NCBI RefSeq assembly: GCF_011378905.1
Contig: NZ_WTPY01000002.1
Location: 186,001 to 250,000 of the forward strand
DNA: 64,000 bases
Source of the DNA: Paraglaciecola sp. 20A4
GTDB taxonomy: Bacteria > Pseudomonadota > Gammaproteobacteria > Enterobacterales > Alteromonadaceae
Reading direction: 5' to 3'
Shown: positions 36,683 through 47,100 of the stretch, one piece after another
How positions within the stretch are numbered: position 1 is the first letter of the stretch
Layout of the letters: each line of letters begins with the position of its first letter
Position numbers and translations under genes: made by a program
Notes under the pieces: model-generated
The model's database searches: none
What the model was told of the DNA's origin: nothing
Seen by the model: the letters and a program-made list of their open reading frames with translations, nothing else

Positions 36683-38559
36683 AGCCAAAAACTAAAATTC
36701 GCTTAGGAGATCTGCTGGTTCAAAAGGATATCATAAGTGAAGAGCAGCTTATGCAGACCTTGTCGGCGCAAAAACAAAGTGGCCGTAAACTTGGATATAT
36801 GCTTATTGAGCTCGGGTTTATGACCGAAAATCAACTGCTCACTTTCTTATCTCAGCATTTGAATGTACCCCTTATTGATATCACTCAATATCGGGTGTCT
36901 GTTGAAGCCGTGTTATTGTTACCTGAAGTGCAGGCTCGGCGCTATCGCGCTTTGGTGCTTGAGGATAAAGGCGATCATTTATTAGTGGGTATGAGCGATC
37001 CAGCTGATTTGGCCGCGATCGATATTTTATCTGGTGTTTTGCCTAAGCCAGTCGAAGTGGCGGTGGTCAGTGATGCCCAGTTATTCCAAGCTTATGACCG
37101 TTTTTATCGGCGCACCGAAGATATCGCGTCTTTTGCACAAGAATTGGCGGAAGAATATCAAGAAGATGCCGAGTTCGATTTTAATACTGGGGTTGATAAC
37201 GAGCAAGACACAGCGGTCGCCCGTTTATTGCAGTCAATATTCGAAGATGCATTGCAAACTAAAGCGTCAGATATTCATATCGAACCAGATGATGACATGG
37301 TGCGCATTCGCCTGCGGGTTGATGGGGTGCTACAAGAAAACATCATCAAAGAAAAAAATATTGCCTCAGCGTTAGTCTTACGTTTAAAACTTATGTCTGG
37401 GCTGGATATTTCCGAAAAGCGTCTGCCCCAAGACGGCCGTACGAATATGCGTATCAAAGGCCATTCTATTGATGTGCGGGTATCAACCATGCCTGTGCAA
37501 AATGGCGAGTCGGTGGTAATGCGATTACTCGATCAGTCGGCAGGTTTGTTGTCGCTTGATCAAACGGGTATGCCCGGCCCATTACTCAAGCGTTTTCGAG
37601 TTCTTCTTAAACGCCCTCACGGTATGATCTTAGTAACGGGTCCTACAGGGTCAGGTAAAACAACGACCTTATACGGCGCACTTAGCGAGCTAAATCAACC
37701 GTCGACTAAAATCATTACCGTTGAAGATCCGGTGGAATATCGCCTGCCCCGTATCAATCAAGTGCAGGTAAATAATAAAATCGGTTTGCATTTTTCAAAT
37801 GTGCTGCGTACTACCTTACGTCAGGATCCCGATATCATCATGGTGGGGGAAATGCGCGACCATGAAACGGCTGAAATAGGTCTGCGAGGAGCACTAACGG
37901 GTCACTTAGTGTTATCTACCTTGCACACTAATGATGCCATCAGCAGTGCTGTGCGTTTGCTGGATATGGGCGCACCTGGATATTTGGTTGCCAGCTCATT
38001 AAGGGCGATTATTGCTCAGCGCTTAGTACGTAAAGTGTGTGAAAGTTGCACGCAGACCTACCAACCTAAACCGGAAGAAACTCTGTGGTTACGCAGTATT
38101 GATCCGCAAATAACCAATGTCACCTTTCGACACGGGCGGGGTTGTCAGACTTGTAACAACACAGGTTACCGTGGTCGTGTAGGGGTTTTCGAATTATTAG
38201 AAATGACCGAAAACATGATGAACGCGCTGAAAATGAACGATTCGATTACGTTTGGCAAAGCGGCTCTGCTTAGCCCTGGTTTTGTTCCGTTAGCCAAAGT
38301 CGCTTTGACCTATGCAAAAATGGGTATTACGACGGTAGAAGAAGTGCTGAAATTAATTGAAATGGTCGCCGATGAGCGAGCTGATCTATCAACAGATAAT
38401 ATGACTGATGAGCCACAGGAGCCAGGTGAAGAAGAGTCTGTGATGGCTCAAAAGCCGCCCACGGTAAATACAAAACAAGATAAAATAGTGCCTTCAAGTA
38501 GCGAGTTTTCCTTTGAACTAGAGCCTCGCAACGATACCCCGGATGGTGGCAATGGCTAA
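36679..38559 (+). CDS. mshE: MSHA pilus extension ATPase MshE
   Basis: 626-residue PilB-type motor. The N-terminal MshEN c-di-GMP-binding domain shows two copies of the RLGxxL...L..Q motif: RLGDLLVQKDIISEEQL (about 8-24) and KLGYMLIELGFMTENQLL (about 38-55). The ATPase core has Walker A GPTGSGKTT (about 319-327) and a zinc-type tetracysteine set (CESC and CQTC, about 453-495). A 62-residue acidic, Pro/Ser-rich C-terminal tail from about residue 565 is longer than the usual ~575-residue MshE. In motif 1 the usual Gly is replaced by Asp (LVQKD). Confidence 0.92.
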   Translation: MKPKTKIRLGDLLVQKDIISEEQLMQTLSAQKQSGRKLGYMLIELGFMTENQLLTFLSQHLNVPLIDITQYRVSVEAVLLLPEVQARRYRALVLEDKGDHLLVGMSDPADLAAIDILSGVLPKPVEVAVVSDAQLFQAYDRFYRRTEDIASFAQELAEEYQEDAEFDFNTGVDNEQDTAVARLLQSIFEDALQTKASDIHIEPDDDMVRIRLRVDGVLQENIIKEKNIASALVLRLKLMSGLDISEKRLPQDGRTNMRIKGHSIDVRVSTMPVQNGESVVMRLLDQSAGLLSLDQTGMPGPLLKRFRVLLKRPHGMILVTGPTGSGKTTTLYGALSELNQPSTKIITVEDPVEYRLPRINQVQVNNKIGLHFSNVLRTTLRQDPDIIMVGEMRDHETAEIGLRGALTGHLVLSTLHTNDAISSAVRLLDMGAPGYLVASSLRAIIAQRLVRKVCESCTQTYQPKPEETLWLRSIDPQITNVTFRHGRGCQTCNNTGYRGRVGVFELLEMTENMMNALKMNDSITFGKAALLSPGFVPLAKVALTYAKMGITTVEEVLKLIEMVADERADLSTDNMTDEPQEPGEEESVMAQKPPTVNTKQDKIVPSSSEFSFELEPRNDTPDGGNG

Positions 38560-39769
38560 TTTTACCTATACAGCCAGAAACGCAAGTGGAGAGCTAACCT
38601 CGGGGAATCTTGAAGCGACCGATGCGTCAAGTGTGGCGCATATTTTATTGGGACGTAAATTCACTCCAATTGAGATCAAAGAGGCCAAAGCGAGTGCTAA
38701 TACGTCTCTCGATATGTCGCTTTTTACGCCCAAGATTAAGCTGGAAGATTTGATTATCTTTTCTCGACAAATGTTCTCATTAACAAAATCGGGTATTCCG
38801 ATCATTCGTTCGGTTAAGGGATTAGCCGATACCGCTAGCAGTGAACGTATGACTGTGATTTTAAATGATGTGTGTGATCAACTTGAACGGGGTCGTACAT
38901 TGTCTTCTGCGATGCACCGCCATAATAAAGTCTTTGGCCAGTTGTTTGTTAGCATCGTGCATGTAGGGGAAAATACCGGGCGATTAGATGAGGCCTTTCA
39001 GCAATTATCAGATTATTTAGAGCGAGAACAAGAAACGCGTAAGCAGATCAAAGCAGCTACTCGTTATCCTACTTTTGTCATACTCGCGGTGGTCGCTGCT
39101 TTAGTTATTATGAACATATTCGTGATCCCCGTTTTTGCTAATATGTTCAATAGTTTTGGTGCCGAGTTGCCCATAATGACCCGTGTTTTATTAGCTACGT
39201 CTGACTTCTTTATTACCAAATGGCCGTACCTATTAGTCGGCATTATTTTTGCCGTATTTTTAATTTCGCATTATATCGGCACTCCCTCAGGTCGATATAA
39301 ATGGGATAGAACGAAATTACGATTACCCATAGTGGGAAGCATTTTTGAGCGCACATTACTCAGCCGTTTTGCTCGCAGTTTTGCCATGATGTTACGCTCG
39401 GGTGTGCCGTTAATCTCCGCCCTAAATTTAGTGTCAGAGGCGGTTAACAATGCCTTTATGGCCGATAAAATCGTGCAGATGCGCAAAAATATTGAAAAAG
39501 GCGAGAGTCTTTCAAGGGTGGCAAGTTCTAGTAAAATGTTCACGCCTTTAGTGCTACAAATGATCAGCGTGGGCGAAGAAACGGGCCGAGTAGATGAGTT
39601 ACTCGGTGAGGCGGCTGAGTTTTATGAGCGGGAGGTCGATTACGATTTAAAAAGTCTCACCTCAAAAATTGAACCGATTTTAATTATGATTGTAGCAGCT
39701 ATGGTGCTCGTATTAGCACTGGGTATATTCACCCCTATGTGGAACATGATGGGGGCAATACAAGGCTAA
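38552..39769 (+). CDS. mshG: MSHA pilus platform protein MshG
   Basis: 405 residues starting MANFTYTARN at 38552, preferred over 38543 because it gives the normal PilC/GspF N-terminus. Both overlap the end of mshE. Two GspF domains (about 70-190 and 270-395) carry SRQMFSLTKSGIPIIRSV and RSFAMMLRSGVPLISALNLV, and there are three membrane segments. It anchors the extension motor in the inner membrane. Confidence 0.93.
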   Translation: MANFTYTARNASGELTSGNLEATDASSVAHILLGRKFTPIEIKEAKASANTSLDMSLFTPKIKLEDLIIFSRQMFSLTKSGIPIIRSVKGLADTASSERMTVILNDVCDQLERGRTLSSAMHRHNKVFGQLFVSIVHVGENTGRLDEAFQQLSDYLEREQETRKQIKAATRYPTFVILAVVAALVIMNIFVIPVFANMFNSFGAELPIMTRVLLATSDFFITKWPYLLVGIIFAVFLISHYIGTPSGRYKWDRTKLRLPIVGSIFERTLLSRFARSFAMMLRSGVPLISALNLVSEAVNNAFMADKIVQMRKNIEKGESLSRVASSSKMFTPLVLQMISVGEETGRVDELLGEAAEFYEREVDYDLKSLTSKIEPILIMIVAAMVLVLALGIFTPMWNMMGAIQG

Positions 39770-39772
39770 GTT

Positions 39773-40285
39773 ATGCGCAAACATGAAGCCAGTGAAGAAC
39801 GAGAACGAAGCATCTTTAATAATTTGGTGGTCGTGGTGGTGTTCACGTCGCTTATATTAGGGTTCATTTTTTATTTCAATGAAAGTAGTCCGAATATTCG
39901 CAAAGTAGCATTGCAAAATTTAGTCGAACAATTCGGCAGAACGACTTTAAATGCGCACTGGCAATGGCAGAATGAAGGTCGCCCTAGCAGTATTTTGCTT
40001 ATTGAATATGGCGCTCAAGGCGACGAAATAGGTCGTCACCCCCTTGCCATGACTCACTTAGGCTGGCCGCGCTTAGAGCCTACCAGTAAAGGGTGTGCCG
40101 TTTTGTGGCAGGAGATATTAGATCTCGACCTAGAGGTTGAAGGGTTTAAAATGTACGCCGAATTTTTTGATGGGGTGCAATTAAGTAATAATGCTCTGGC
40201 CTCTATATGTCGATATAGATTATCAACCGGGCCTTATTTTGAATATAAAGTTTATACGGGACAGGTTTCCAAAATCATAAGTTAA
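39773..40285 (+). CDS. mshF: MSHA biogenesis protein MshF
   Basis: 170 residues. A single N-terminal membrane segment (about 18-35, VVVVVFTSLILGFIFYF) and a soluble periplasmic part with HWQWQNEGRPS and GWPRLEPTSKGCAVLWQ. Length and position between mshG and mshB match MshF, whose function is poorly known. It follows mshG by three bases. Confidence 0.82.
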   Translation: MRKHEASEERERSIFNNLVVVVVFTSLILGFIFYFNESSPNIRKVALQNLVEQFGRTTLNAHWQWQNEGRPSSILLIEYGAQGDEIGRHPLAMTHLGWPRLEPTSKGCAVLWQEILDLDLEVEGFKMYAEFFDGVQLSNNALASICRYRLSTGPYFEYKVYTGQVSKIIS

Positions 40286-40303
40286 TCGAATGGGTAGATA
40301 AAG

Positions 40304-40942
40304 ATGATGAAATTAGCGAGAGCACAATGTCAGCCATATTCAGTGGGGCACCCCCAAGGCCAACAAGGCTTTACCTTGATTGAATTGGTAATAGTGGTCG
40401 TTATCTTAGGTTTATTAGCCGCTACGGCCTTGCCACGCTTGCTTGATGTGACTAAAGAGGCTGAAGATGCCACCGTTGATGGTGTAGCAGGCGGGTTTGC
40501 AACTGGGGTTGGTTTAATACGGGCCCAGTGGGAAATAGAGGGTCGACCGACCGAAAATTTCTCGACCAACTTGAGCTTTGTGACCATTGACGATATCCGT
40601 ATTGGAGTGGATCAAGACACAGGGTACCCAACTGGTCAGCTGGACACCGATAGCAGCACCGAAGACACGCAAATAAGTTTGCTGGATTGTGAAAGTATTT
40701 TTAATTTGATTATGCAAAGTGCACCAACTATTTCATCAGATTGGAGCCAGCGCCCTTTTGAGGATTATCGTTATTTTACTCGCCAAAGTGAAGGCACTGG
40801 GTCAGGAGGAAATGACCTTTGTTATTATTATTTAACCCAAACGATAAAAAATGATACGTCGGAACCTGTTGACAACACCGCAGGTAATGGCTTTATATAT
40901 GATCCAAGAATAGGGCAAGTCATTGTTTTTAGTAATAATTAG
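40304..40942 (+). CDS. mshB: MSHA minor pilin MshB
   Basis: 212 residues. A type IV prepilin with the processing site Q-G-FTLIELVIVV at about residues 23-34. A longer than usual leader (about 22 residues) precedes the cut site. The mature C-terminal part is variable and has two cysteines (CESIF and CYYYL) that may form a disulfide loop. It lies directly upstream of the major pilin gene, as in Vibrio. Confidence 0.88.
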   Translation: MMKLARAQCQPYSVGHPQGQQGFTLIELVIVVVILGLLAATALPRLLDVTKEAEDATVDGVAGGFATGVGLIRAQWEIEGRPTENFSTNLSFVTIDDIRIGVDQDTGYPTGQLDTDSSTEDTQISLLDCESIFNLIMQSAPTISSDWSQRPFEDYRYFTRQSEGTGSGGNDLCYYYLTQTIKNDTSEPVDNTAGNGFIYDPRIGQVIVFSNN

Positions 40943-40960
40943 TCAATAATTTGACACGCT

Positions 40961-40995
40961 ACCATTTGCTAATGGCTGCGCGCTTAGCAAGTGGT
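40961..40995 (+). repeat. 12-bp inverted repeat between mshB and mshA
   Basis: ACCATTTGCTAA (40961-40972) pairs with TTAGCAAGTGGT (40984-40995), one G-T pair, 11-base loop. TATAAA follows at 40995, so this may be a 3' stabilising stem or attenuator preceding a separate mshA promoter. Confidence 0.55.
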
Positions 40996-41045
40996 ATAAA
41001 ATACACCAAGTTAAAAAATATTATTTACAAAATTGGAGCGACATT

Positions 41046-41585
41046 ATGGGTCACAGCAAACAGCAAAGCGGCTTTACACTAATAGAATTAATTATTGTTA
41101 TCGTGATTTTAGGTATTTTGGCCGTTACCGCTGCACCAAAGTTTATTGATATTCAAGGTGATGCAACGGCTTCTACCTTACAAGGTGTAAAAGCAGCGTT
41201 GCAAGGGGGGTCACAACTGGTTTATGCGAAATCTGCTATTTCAGGTGAGCAAAAAAATGCTTATGTAGCCAATGTTACCGCACAAGTAACGGTAAACGGG
41301 GAAGATGTTTTTACTGACTATGGCTACCCTGATGCTGAGGTAGCTTCATCAGGGCTTGAAGGATGGGTTGATATAAGTGAGACTGACTTTACGTATGTAG
41401 AGGGAGCAGGTACAGGTACAGCAACGACACCAGCAGCAGGTACTTTTGCTATTATTCCTGTTAATGCAGCAACAACCGATTATTTGGAAACCGGTTCCGA
41501 CGGAGATAGTTGCCACGTGTTATATACCGAAGCAACGGATGCAAATACATCAGCTAACGTCACAGCTGTTACTGGCGGCTGTTAA
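41046..41585 (+). CDS. mshA: MSHA major pilin MshA
   Basis: 179 residues. A short leader is followed by the prepilin site S-G-FTLIELIIVIVILG (about 9-22), a long N-terminal helix, a variable Ala/Thr-rich middle, and a terminal pair of cysteines (DSCHVL and TGGC at the end) that would make the C-terminal disulfide loop. It sits between hairpins, as expected for a highly expressed pilin, and its own promoter is likely in the 103-bp spacer upstream. Confidence 0.92.
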   Translation: MGHSKQQSGFTLIELIIVIVILGILAVTAAPKFIDIQGDATASTLQGVKAALQGGSQLVYAKSAISGEQKNAYVANVTAQVTVNGEDVFTDYGYPDAEVASSGLEGWVDISETDFTYVEGAGTGTATTPAAGTFAIIPVNAATTDYLETGSDGDSCHVLYTEATDANTSANVTAVTGGC

Positions 41586-41605
41586 TTAGCTAAGCTAACT
41601 TAGTT

Positions 41606-41640
41606 CGAGTAAACATTCGTTTGCTCGATGTATTGTTTTA
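41606..41640 (+). terminator. hairpin after mshA, candidate attenuator
   Basis: CGAGTAAAC (41606-41614) pairs with GTTTGCTCG (41619-41627), with one G-T pair, loop ATTC, followed by ATGTATTGTTTTA. The T-tract is imperfect. It would let mshA mRNA exceed that of the downstream minor-pilin genes. Confidence 0.5.
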
Positions 41641-41667
41641 GCTTTAGCGGTTTCGGGAGCAAATTAA

Positions 41668-42237
41668 ATGAAAACGTTGCTGGGCGTAAACAAGTTTCAT
41701 GTTACTGCTTTGCAACGTGGTTTTACTCTGCTTGAATTGATAGTTGTTATTCTTATTATTGGTATACTGGCGGTATCCGCTGCCAGCCGCTTTGATAGTT
41801 CAGGTTACGCCGAGTATGGCTACCAGTCACGTTTGCTGTCAGCCCTTCGCGCCATGCAGCAGCGCGCTATGCAAGACACTCGAGCAGATTACTGCTTTCA
41901 AATTAATTTCAACACCAACGCCCCCGCATTTGGCCCTCCTACCCTTAGCTATCTTAACAATACAACAGCAGAGCATACGGCGACCTGCTCGAGTACTATC
42001 GATTTTACTACTGCCGAATTTCTTCGAACCAGCAGCGGTGAAATAGCCAGCGATAACGTGGCCATGACCACCGATGATCTTAATGTCGATACATTCAACC
42101 TCATTCGATTTGATAACTTTGGACGGCCTTCAACCAATGTGGGTAGTTGTCAGGTTCAATGCCGCGTGACCTTTCAAGGGCAGCAAGCCCCAGCGATTTG
42201 TATTGAAAGCCAAGGGTACATACATGAATGCGAATAA
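41668..42237 (+). CDS. mshC: MSHA minor pilin MshC
   Basis: 189 residues with prepilin site R-G-FTLLELIVVILIIG at about residues 17-32. Cysteine pairs are found toward the C-terminus (GSCQVQCRV, CIESQGYIHEC). It is thought to initiate or prime the pilus with MshD, MshO and MshP. The gene overlaps the start of mshD. Confidence 0.87.
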   Translation: MKTLLGVNKFHVTALQRGFTLLELIVVILIIGILAVSAASRFDSSGYAEYGYQSRLLSALRAMQQRAMQDTRADYCFQINFNTNAPAFGPPTLSYLNNTTAEHTATCSSTIDFTTAEFLRTSSGEIASDNVAMTTDDLNVDTFNLIRFDNFGRPSTNVGSCQVQCRVTFQGQQAPAICIESQGYIHECE

Positions 42238-42793
42238 GGTAGGCAAACACCGCGCTGGGCAGGTCGGTTTCACCTTGATTGAGCTGGTCATTGGCATGTT
42301 GGTATTTGCGATTGCGGTAACGTTTTTTGTTAGTTTTATTGTGCCACAAACCACCCGCAGTATTGATCCTATTTTCCAAGTTAGGGCCACTGAGTTGGCA
42401 CAATCCCTGATCAATGAAATCAGTGGTAAATCTTTTGATGAAAATTCTAGTCGAAACAGCAATATACGCTGTGGTGAGGTCGCAGCAACGGCGTGCACAT
42501 TACCTGCAGCACTTGGTCCGGATAATGAAAGTCGCGCGGCGTTTAATGATGTAGACGATTTTGATGGTTTGAATGAAAGCGGTGAGAATATCTTAAGCGC
42601 AACTGGAGAAAAGATTGTTATAAATGCCGTTAATTTATATCAGGGATTTCGTGCAAACGTAGCCGTCTTTTACGATGCTGACCTAGATGGCTCGCCTGAT
42701 AATGCAGTCAGCACAACAAAGTTGATCACGGTCACGGTCACCATGCCCAATAATGAAAACATGGTATTTGCTACTTATCGGTATAATTACTGA
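42224..42793 (+). CDS. mshD: MSHA minor pilin MshD
   Basis: 189 residues from ATG 42224, chosen for the AAGGG stretch nine to thirteen bases before it; an in-frame upstream start at 42203 is possible. Prepilin site V-G-FTLIELVIGMLVFAIAV (about 15-33). It overlaps mshC and mshO. Confidence 0.85.
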   Translation: MNANKVGKHRAGQVGFTLIELVIGMLVFAIAVTFFVSFIVPQTTRSIDPIFQVRATELAQSLINEISGKSFDENSSRNSNIRCGEVAATACTLPAALGPDNESRAAFNDVDDFDGLNESGENILSATGEKIVINAVNLYQGFRANVAVFYDADLDGSPDNAVSTTKLITVTVTMPNNENMVFATYRYNY

Positions 42794-43623
42794 TGTCTAG
42801 GTCAGTGAAAAACCAAGGTGGGTTTACGTTAGTTGAGCTTGTGATCGTTATCATCGTGTTGGGGGTGGTTTCTATCGGCATCTCGAGTTTTATTCGTTCA
42901 GGGGTGCAAATATTTAATGACGTTAGTGAGCGTGATGAGTTATTGAGTCAAAGCCGTTTTGTACTGGAGCGTTTAAATCGTGAGTTGCGCAGCGCGGTAC
43001 CTAACAGTGCTAGGCTTGCTCAAGTTGGGGGCGCCCAATGTGTAGAGTTTGTGCCAACGATGTGGGCAACCTATTACACTAGCTTGCCTTTAGTACCGTC
43101 AGCCCAGCGTACCGTAAATACGGTTGAATTAGGGGATCCTAACGGGCAGTTCAGTTTGGTCGCGGGTGATATGGCGTTGGTCTATCCCACAGACAGCGAT
43201 GATGTGTATGAGCTGAGTCAGCAAAAAAGACGCACAATTTTATCGTGTAGTGATAATGGTATCGACGATAGCTGCACAACGAATGACAGTCCAGAACATT
43301 TGGCATCTCTTACGGTTGACGGTGCATTTGCGGATATTTCTCCAGCGTCACGTCTATATATAGTGCGCAACATGGTCAGTTACTGCGTAAGTGGCGGCAG
43401 TATTTTCAGGCAGGAGCGAGCTATTGACGTTGCCCAAACGAATTTGGGAGTATTGATGGCAGAAAATATCGTCAATGATCTTACTGACTCTGCACAGTTT
43501 CCGTTTACGGTGCAACAGGCTACGCTGAATAGAAATGGTTTAATTCAGATTCTTCTAGCCTTTGAATTAAATGAAGAAACCATCAACTTAAGCAGTGATA
43601 TACATGTCCCTAATGTACCTTAA
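42793..43623 (+). CDS. mshO: MSHA minor pilin MshO
   Basis: 276 residues. Prepilin site G-GFTLVELVIVIIVLG (about 9-24), then a long C-terminal domain rich in cysteine and aspartate (CSDNGIDDSCTTND). It is similar in position and size to MshO/PilW-type minor pilins. One base overlaps mshD and its end overlaps mshP. Confidence 0.86.
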   Translation: MSRSVKNQGGFTLVELVIVIIVLGVVSIGISSFIRSGVQIFNDVSERDELLSQSRFVLERLNRELRSAVPNSARLAQVGGAQCVEFVPTMWATYYTSLPLVPSAQRTVNTVELGDPNGQFSLVAGDMALVYPTDSDDVYELSQQKRRTILSCSDNGIDDSCTTNDSPEHLASLTVDGAFADISPASRLYIVRNMVSYCVSGGSIFRQERAIDVAQTNLGVLMAENIVNDLTDSAQFPFTVQQATLNRNGLIQILLAFELNEETINLSSDIHVPNVP

Positions 43624-44053
43624 GTCTGCCCCTAACCCTCATACCACAACTATGCAAAAGCAGCGTGGAAGCATGTTAGTGATTGCGTTATTTGTCATTA
43701 TTTTATTGGCAGTTTTAAGCTTAGCTATGCTCAGAATGTTAGCAGCTTCAGCAGATAGCGTGGTTAGCGAAGTCTATGGTCAGCGAGCACTAAACGCGGC
43801 TAGAAGTGGAGTTGAGCGATCTATCGCTGCGGCTTTTCCAATTACCGGGACGAGTAATTGTTCTGCGTCCGAGGCGTTCACCTTCACCAATACCCCTGGG
43901 CTGCTCAATTGTGGTTATGAAAGTCGCTGTTCGGTGGTGACTGTCAATGATGATGGTGATGAGTATCAATATTACCGATTTACCGCTCAAGGTAGCTGTG
44001 TTGCAGGTGATACCGTTGTTAGTCGAAATGTGTCGGTCGAAGGGATCCAGTAA
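43613..44053 (+). CDS. mshP: MSHA minor pilin-like protein MshP (PilX-like)
   Basis: 146 residues if ATG 43613 is used; alternatives are GTG 43595, ATG 43604 and ATG 43652, since no clear ribosome site decides. The N-terminal part contains KQRGSMLVIALFVIILLAVLSL, a PilX-like prepilin helix whose cleavage site lacks the standard FTLIE. Cysteines SNCSAS, LNCGYE, SRCSVV and GSCVAG are probably disulfide-bonded. It lies between mshO and mshQ. Confidence 0.82.
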   Translation: MYLKSAPNPHTTTMQKQRGSMLVIALFVIILLAVLSLAMLRMLAASADSVVSEVYGQRALNAARSGVERSIAAAFPITGTSNCSASEAFTFTNTPGLLNCGYESRCSVVTVNDDGDEYQYYRFTAQGSCVAGDTVVSRNVSVEGIQ

Positions 44054-44113
44054 TGTTATTACTTTGTGCGTACTGCAACGCTTATGTTCTGCTCAATGAG
44101 ATAGGTGTGCTAG

Positions 44114-47100
44114 ATGCGTAAATTCGGTTACTTTTTTTTTGCAGTAATAGCATTGCTAATGTCCTTTTCATCATGGGCTAGAATCGATAGTTGCAGCAGT
44201 GAAACCTACACTGTGGCTGATAATTTTCCGTCTGCTAGTTATAACGCAACGTCAGGAACCGCTCCTTGGACGTCAAACTGGTTAGAAGCTGGCGAGTCTG
44301 ATGGTCCATCCGAGGGATTTTTACGGGTAAATGATTCTTTATGCACCAGCGCAAGCTGTATGCGCTTAGGAATTGTCGCCTCAGGCACGCCACAATCATA
44401 TTCGGCTCACTTTTTGTATCGAACGCTGGATTTATCCGATGCTGTTGCTGCACAACTAACGTTTAATTATCGCACTGGGCATAATGCAGGTAGCTCTTTG
44501 GTGCGACTAGGTATTTCTCGGGATGGCGGGATAACTTGGACAAATCTTGCACAATACACTGTGACGGCCAGTCAGTTTTCGGCGACGGCAGAAACGTTTG
44601 ATATTTCATCGTTTATCGGAAGCAATGTAGCAATTGGTTTTGAAGTGAGTGGAACAGACGCCCGCTCTGGCTTTTATGTTGACGATCTGGTCGTAACAGC
44701 CACCAAGGCAGAAGTGTGTGATGGTGCGGCGATTGCATTTTACCAGTTTGAGCAAACCGAGTGGTCAGCGCCCGACAGTATTATTGATTCTTCATCATCG
44801 GGATTTAACGGCTCGCCGATTGGCAGTGTCATTCCACAGTTTCCGAGTTCTCAAACCTCGTGTCAGGTATTAGTTGCACCGAGTAATGCATCAGCATCCA
44901 CTATCGATGCACTCGATACGCAATTGCAAGTGGATACGGACATTGGTTACCGGGGGACAATTTCATTTTGGTATCGCAGCACACAGTCTTGGCAAAGTAA
45001 CACTGGACGTATTTTATTTGATGCATCAACCTGGATAGGTAATGCGAATTCCAAGTATTTTCGAATGAGTTTACGCGCAGGCACTCTAGATTTTGGCTTA
45101 GAGGATAGCGACGATACCGATGCCGTTTTTGGCGTGACAGGTTTGAGCTTTGCCGCGAATGAATGGGTGCATGTAGCTGTTAGTTATAATTATCAAGAAG
45201 ATAGTGCTGCAATTTACCTTAACGGCGCTATTGCTGCGCAAACCACTAATCTGGGTTTCAATGGCCTGTTGCCGGTCTTAGATACATTGTATATTGGCGA
45301 TAATCGCAGTCTCTATGAAAGTACTGACAGCTCTGGGTCGTCAGCGAGTGGTGAGTTCGATGACGTACGTATTTATGACTACGATCAAACGGTAGCGCAA
45401 GTCGGCACAGACTTAAGCAACTTATCGCCCTGCGACGTGGTGCCCTATGCTGTATATGAATTGGAACAAGCCGAATACGATGGCAATCTAAGTATCATCG
45501 ATAGTAGCGATAATTTACGCCATGGCTCACCGGTAGGTGATATTTCGTCGATATTATCCGTTGAGCAAATTTCCTGTCGCTTTGTCGATATTCCACTTAA
45601 TTCGTCAGCTGCTACGTTTGACGCCATCGATACTGGCTTTTCTCCAGACGATATTGGCACCGCAGGTACCATCTCATTTTGGTATCGCAGTAGCGAGGAC
45701 TGGTCGAGTACAATTGGGCGACAGCTATTTGATGCATCTACAGATGTAGGCAGCACCAATTCTAAGTATTTTTACTTGAGCTTAAGCGCCTCCACTTTGT
45801 ATTTTGGACTTGAAGATAGCAATGACACTGACGCTGAAGTCGTTGCTGGGGGGCTCGATTTTGCGGCCAATGAGTGGGTGCATATCGCGGTGAGCTATGA
45901 TTATGCTGCTAAAACCGCGGTCATTTTTGTTAATGGTACTGAGGCTGGTCGCTCAAACAGTCTTAATTTGAACAGTAGCATCGCGCAATTTCAAACGTTG
46001 TATATAGGTGATAATCGCAGTAGCTACATAGTGACTAACATGTCGGGCAATTCTGCCAATGGCCAATTTGACAACATTCGCCTGTATGCTTATGTACAAA
46101 ATAGTAGTCAAGTTAGCACTGATATGAACCTGTTGAGTACTTGCCAAGCCATTAGCCACTTCCAGCTTGAACATGATGGACAAGGGCTAACCTGTGATGC
46201 TGAAAGTATCACCATAAAAGCCTGTGCAGATGATGCTTGCAGTCAGCTGTACACCGACGTAAGTAACCTAACGTTATCACCCGAAGGGTGGGAATCAGGC
46301 AATCCACTGGTATTTAACGGCTCGTTGAACGCGACTCAACTTCGCGTATTAGAGCCTAGCTCGTTCGTGTTTACTAAAAATGCATCCTACCCCGATGTGC
46401 CTTTGCGCTGCATAAATACCGGCTCAGGTGAGCAAAGCTGTGATATGACGTTTGTCGATGCAGGCTTTGAGTTTATTGGCTCACAAACAACCGATAAATT
46501 CTTACCCGATCAACTGTCTCAGGTTAATTTCAGTGGTGCGAATTTGCGTGCAGTACAAAATGATGAGGGTGTGTGTAAGGCCTTATTACAGGGGGAGCAA
46601 AACATCACTTTGGGCGTGACGTGTACTTCGCCTAATGTGTGTTTAACGTCCTTTGGCTCAGTGGATACCAGCGTTAATCCAGGGGGGGAGTCTACCGGTA
46701 ATATTAGCCTGACATTTGATGAAGATGGTATCGCGTCTTTAAGTTCGCTTAGTTACGCTGATGCAGGTCGAGTGATGTTACGCGCTGAAGCCCAGATAAG
46801 CGGCGTGACAGTGACTTCTGGCGAAGCCAGTGTCGATGTGGTGCCATCCAGCTTAGTATTATCAGTCGCTCCCGCGTCTTTACTTTATACCGACAGCGAT
46901 TTTAGTACTTATCCTTCTATTGTTGATAGTGATTCGTATCCCGCTGGCGAAGAGTTTACCTTTAATATTACCGCTTACGGGGCAATAGGGGATACGCCTT
47001 TGCTTAACTACCAGCCAGGTGAACTGCAAATAGCGCTGGAGCGAATGTTGCCCTTTGAGACAGCAGGTGCCGACGGCTCACTAACGTATGGTAAGTCGGG

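Noticed and set aside
40951-40970. Sigma-54-like promoter before mshA (TTGACACG ... TTTGCT)
   Set aside because: The first element reads GA instead of GG and the distance between the two elements is three bases too long for a -24/-12 promoter.
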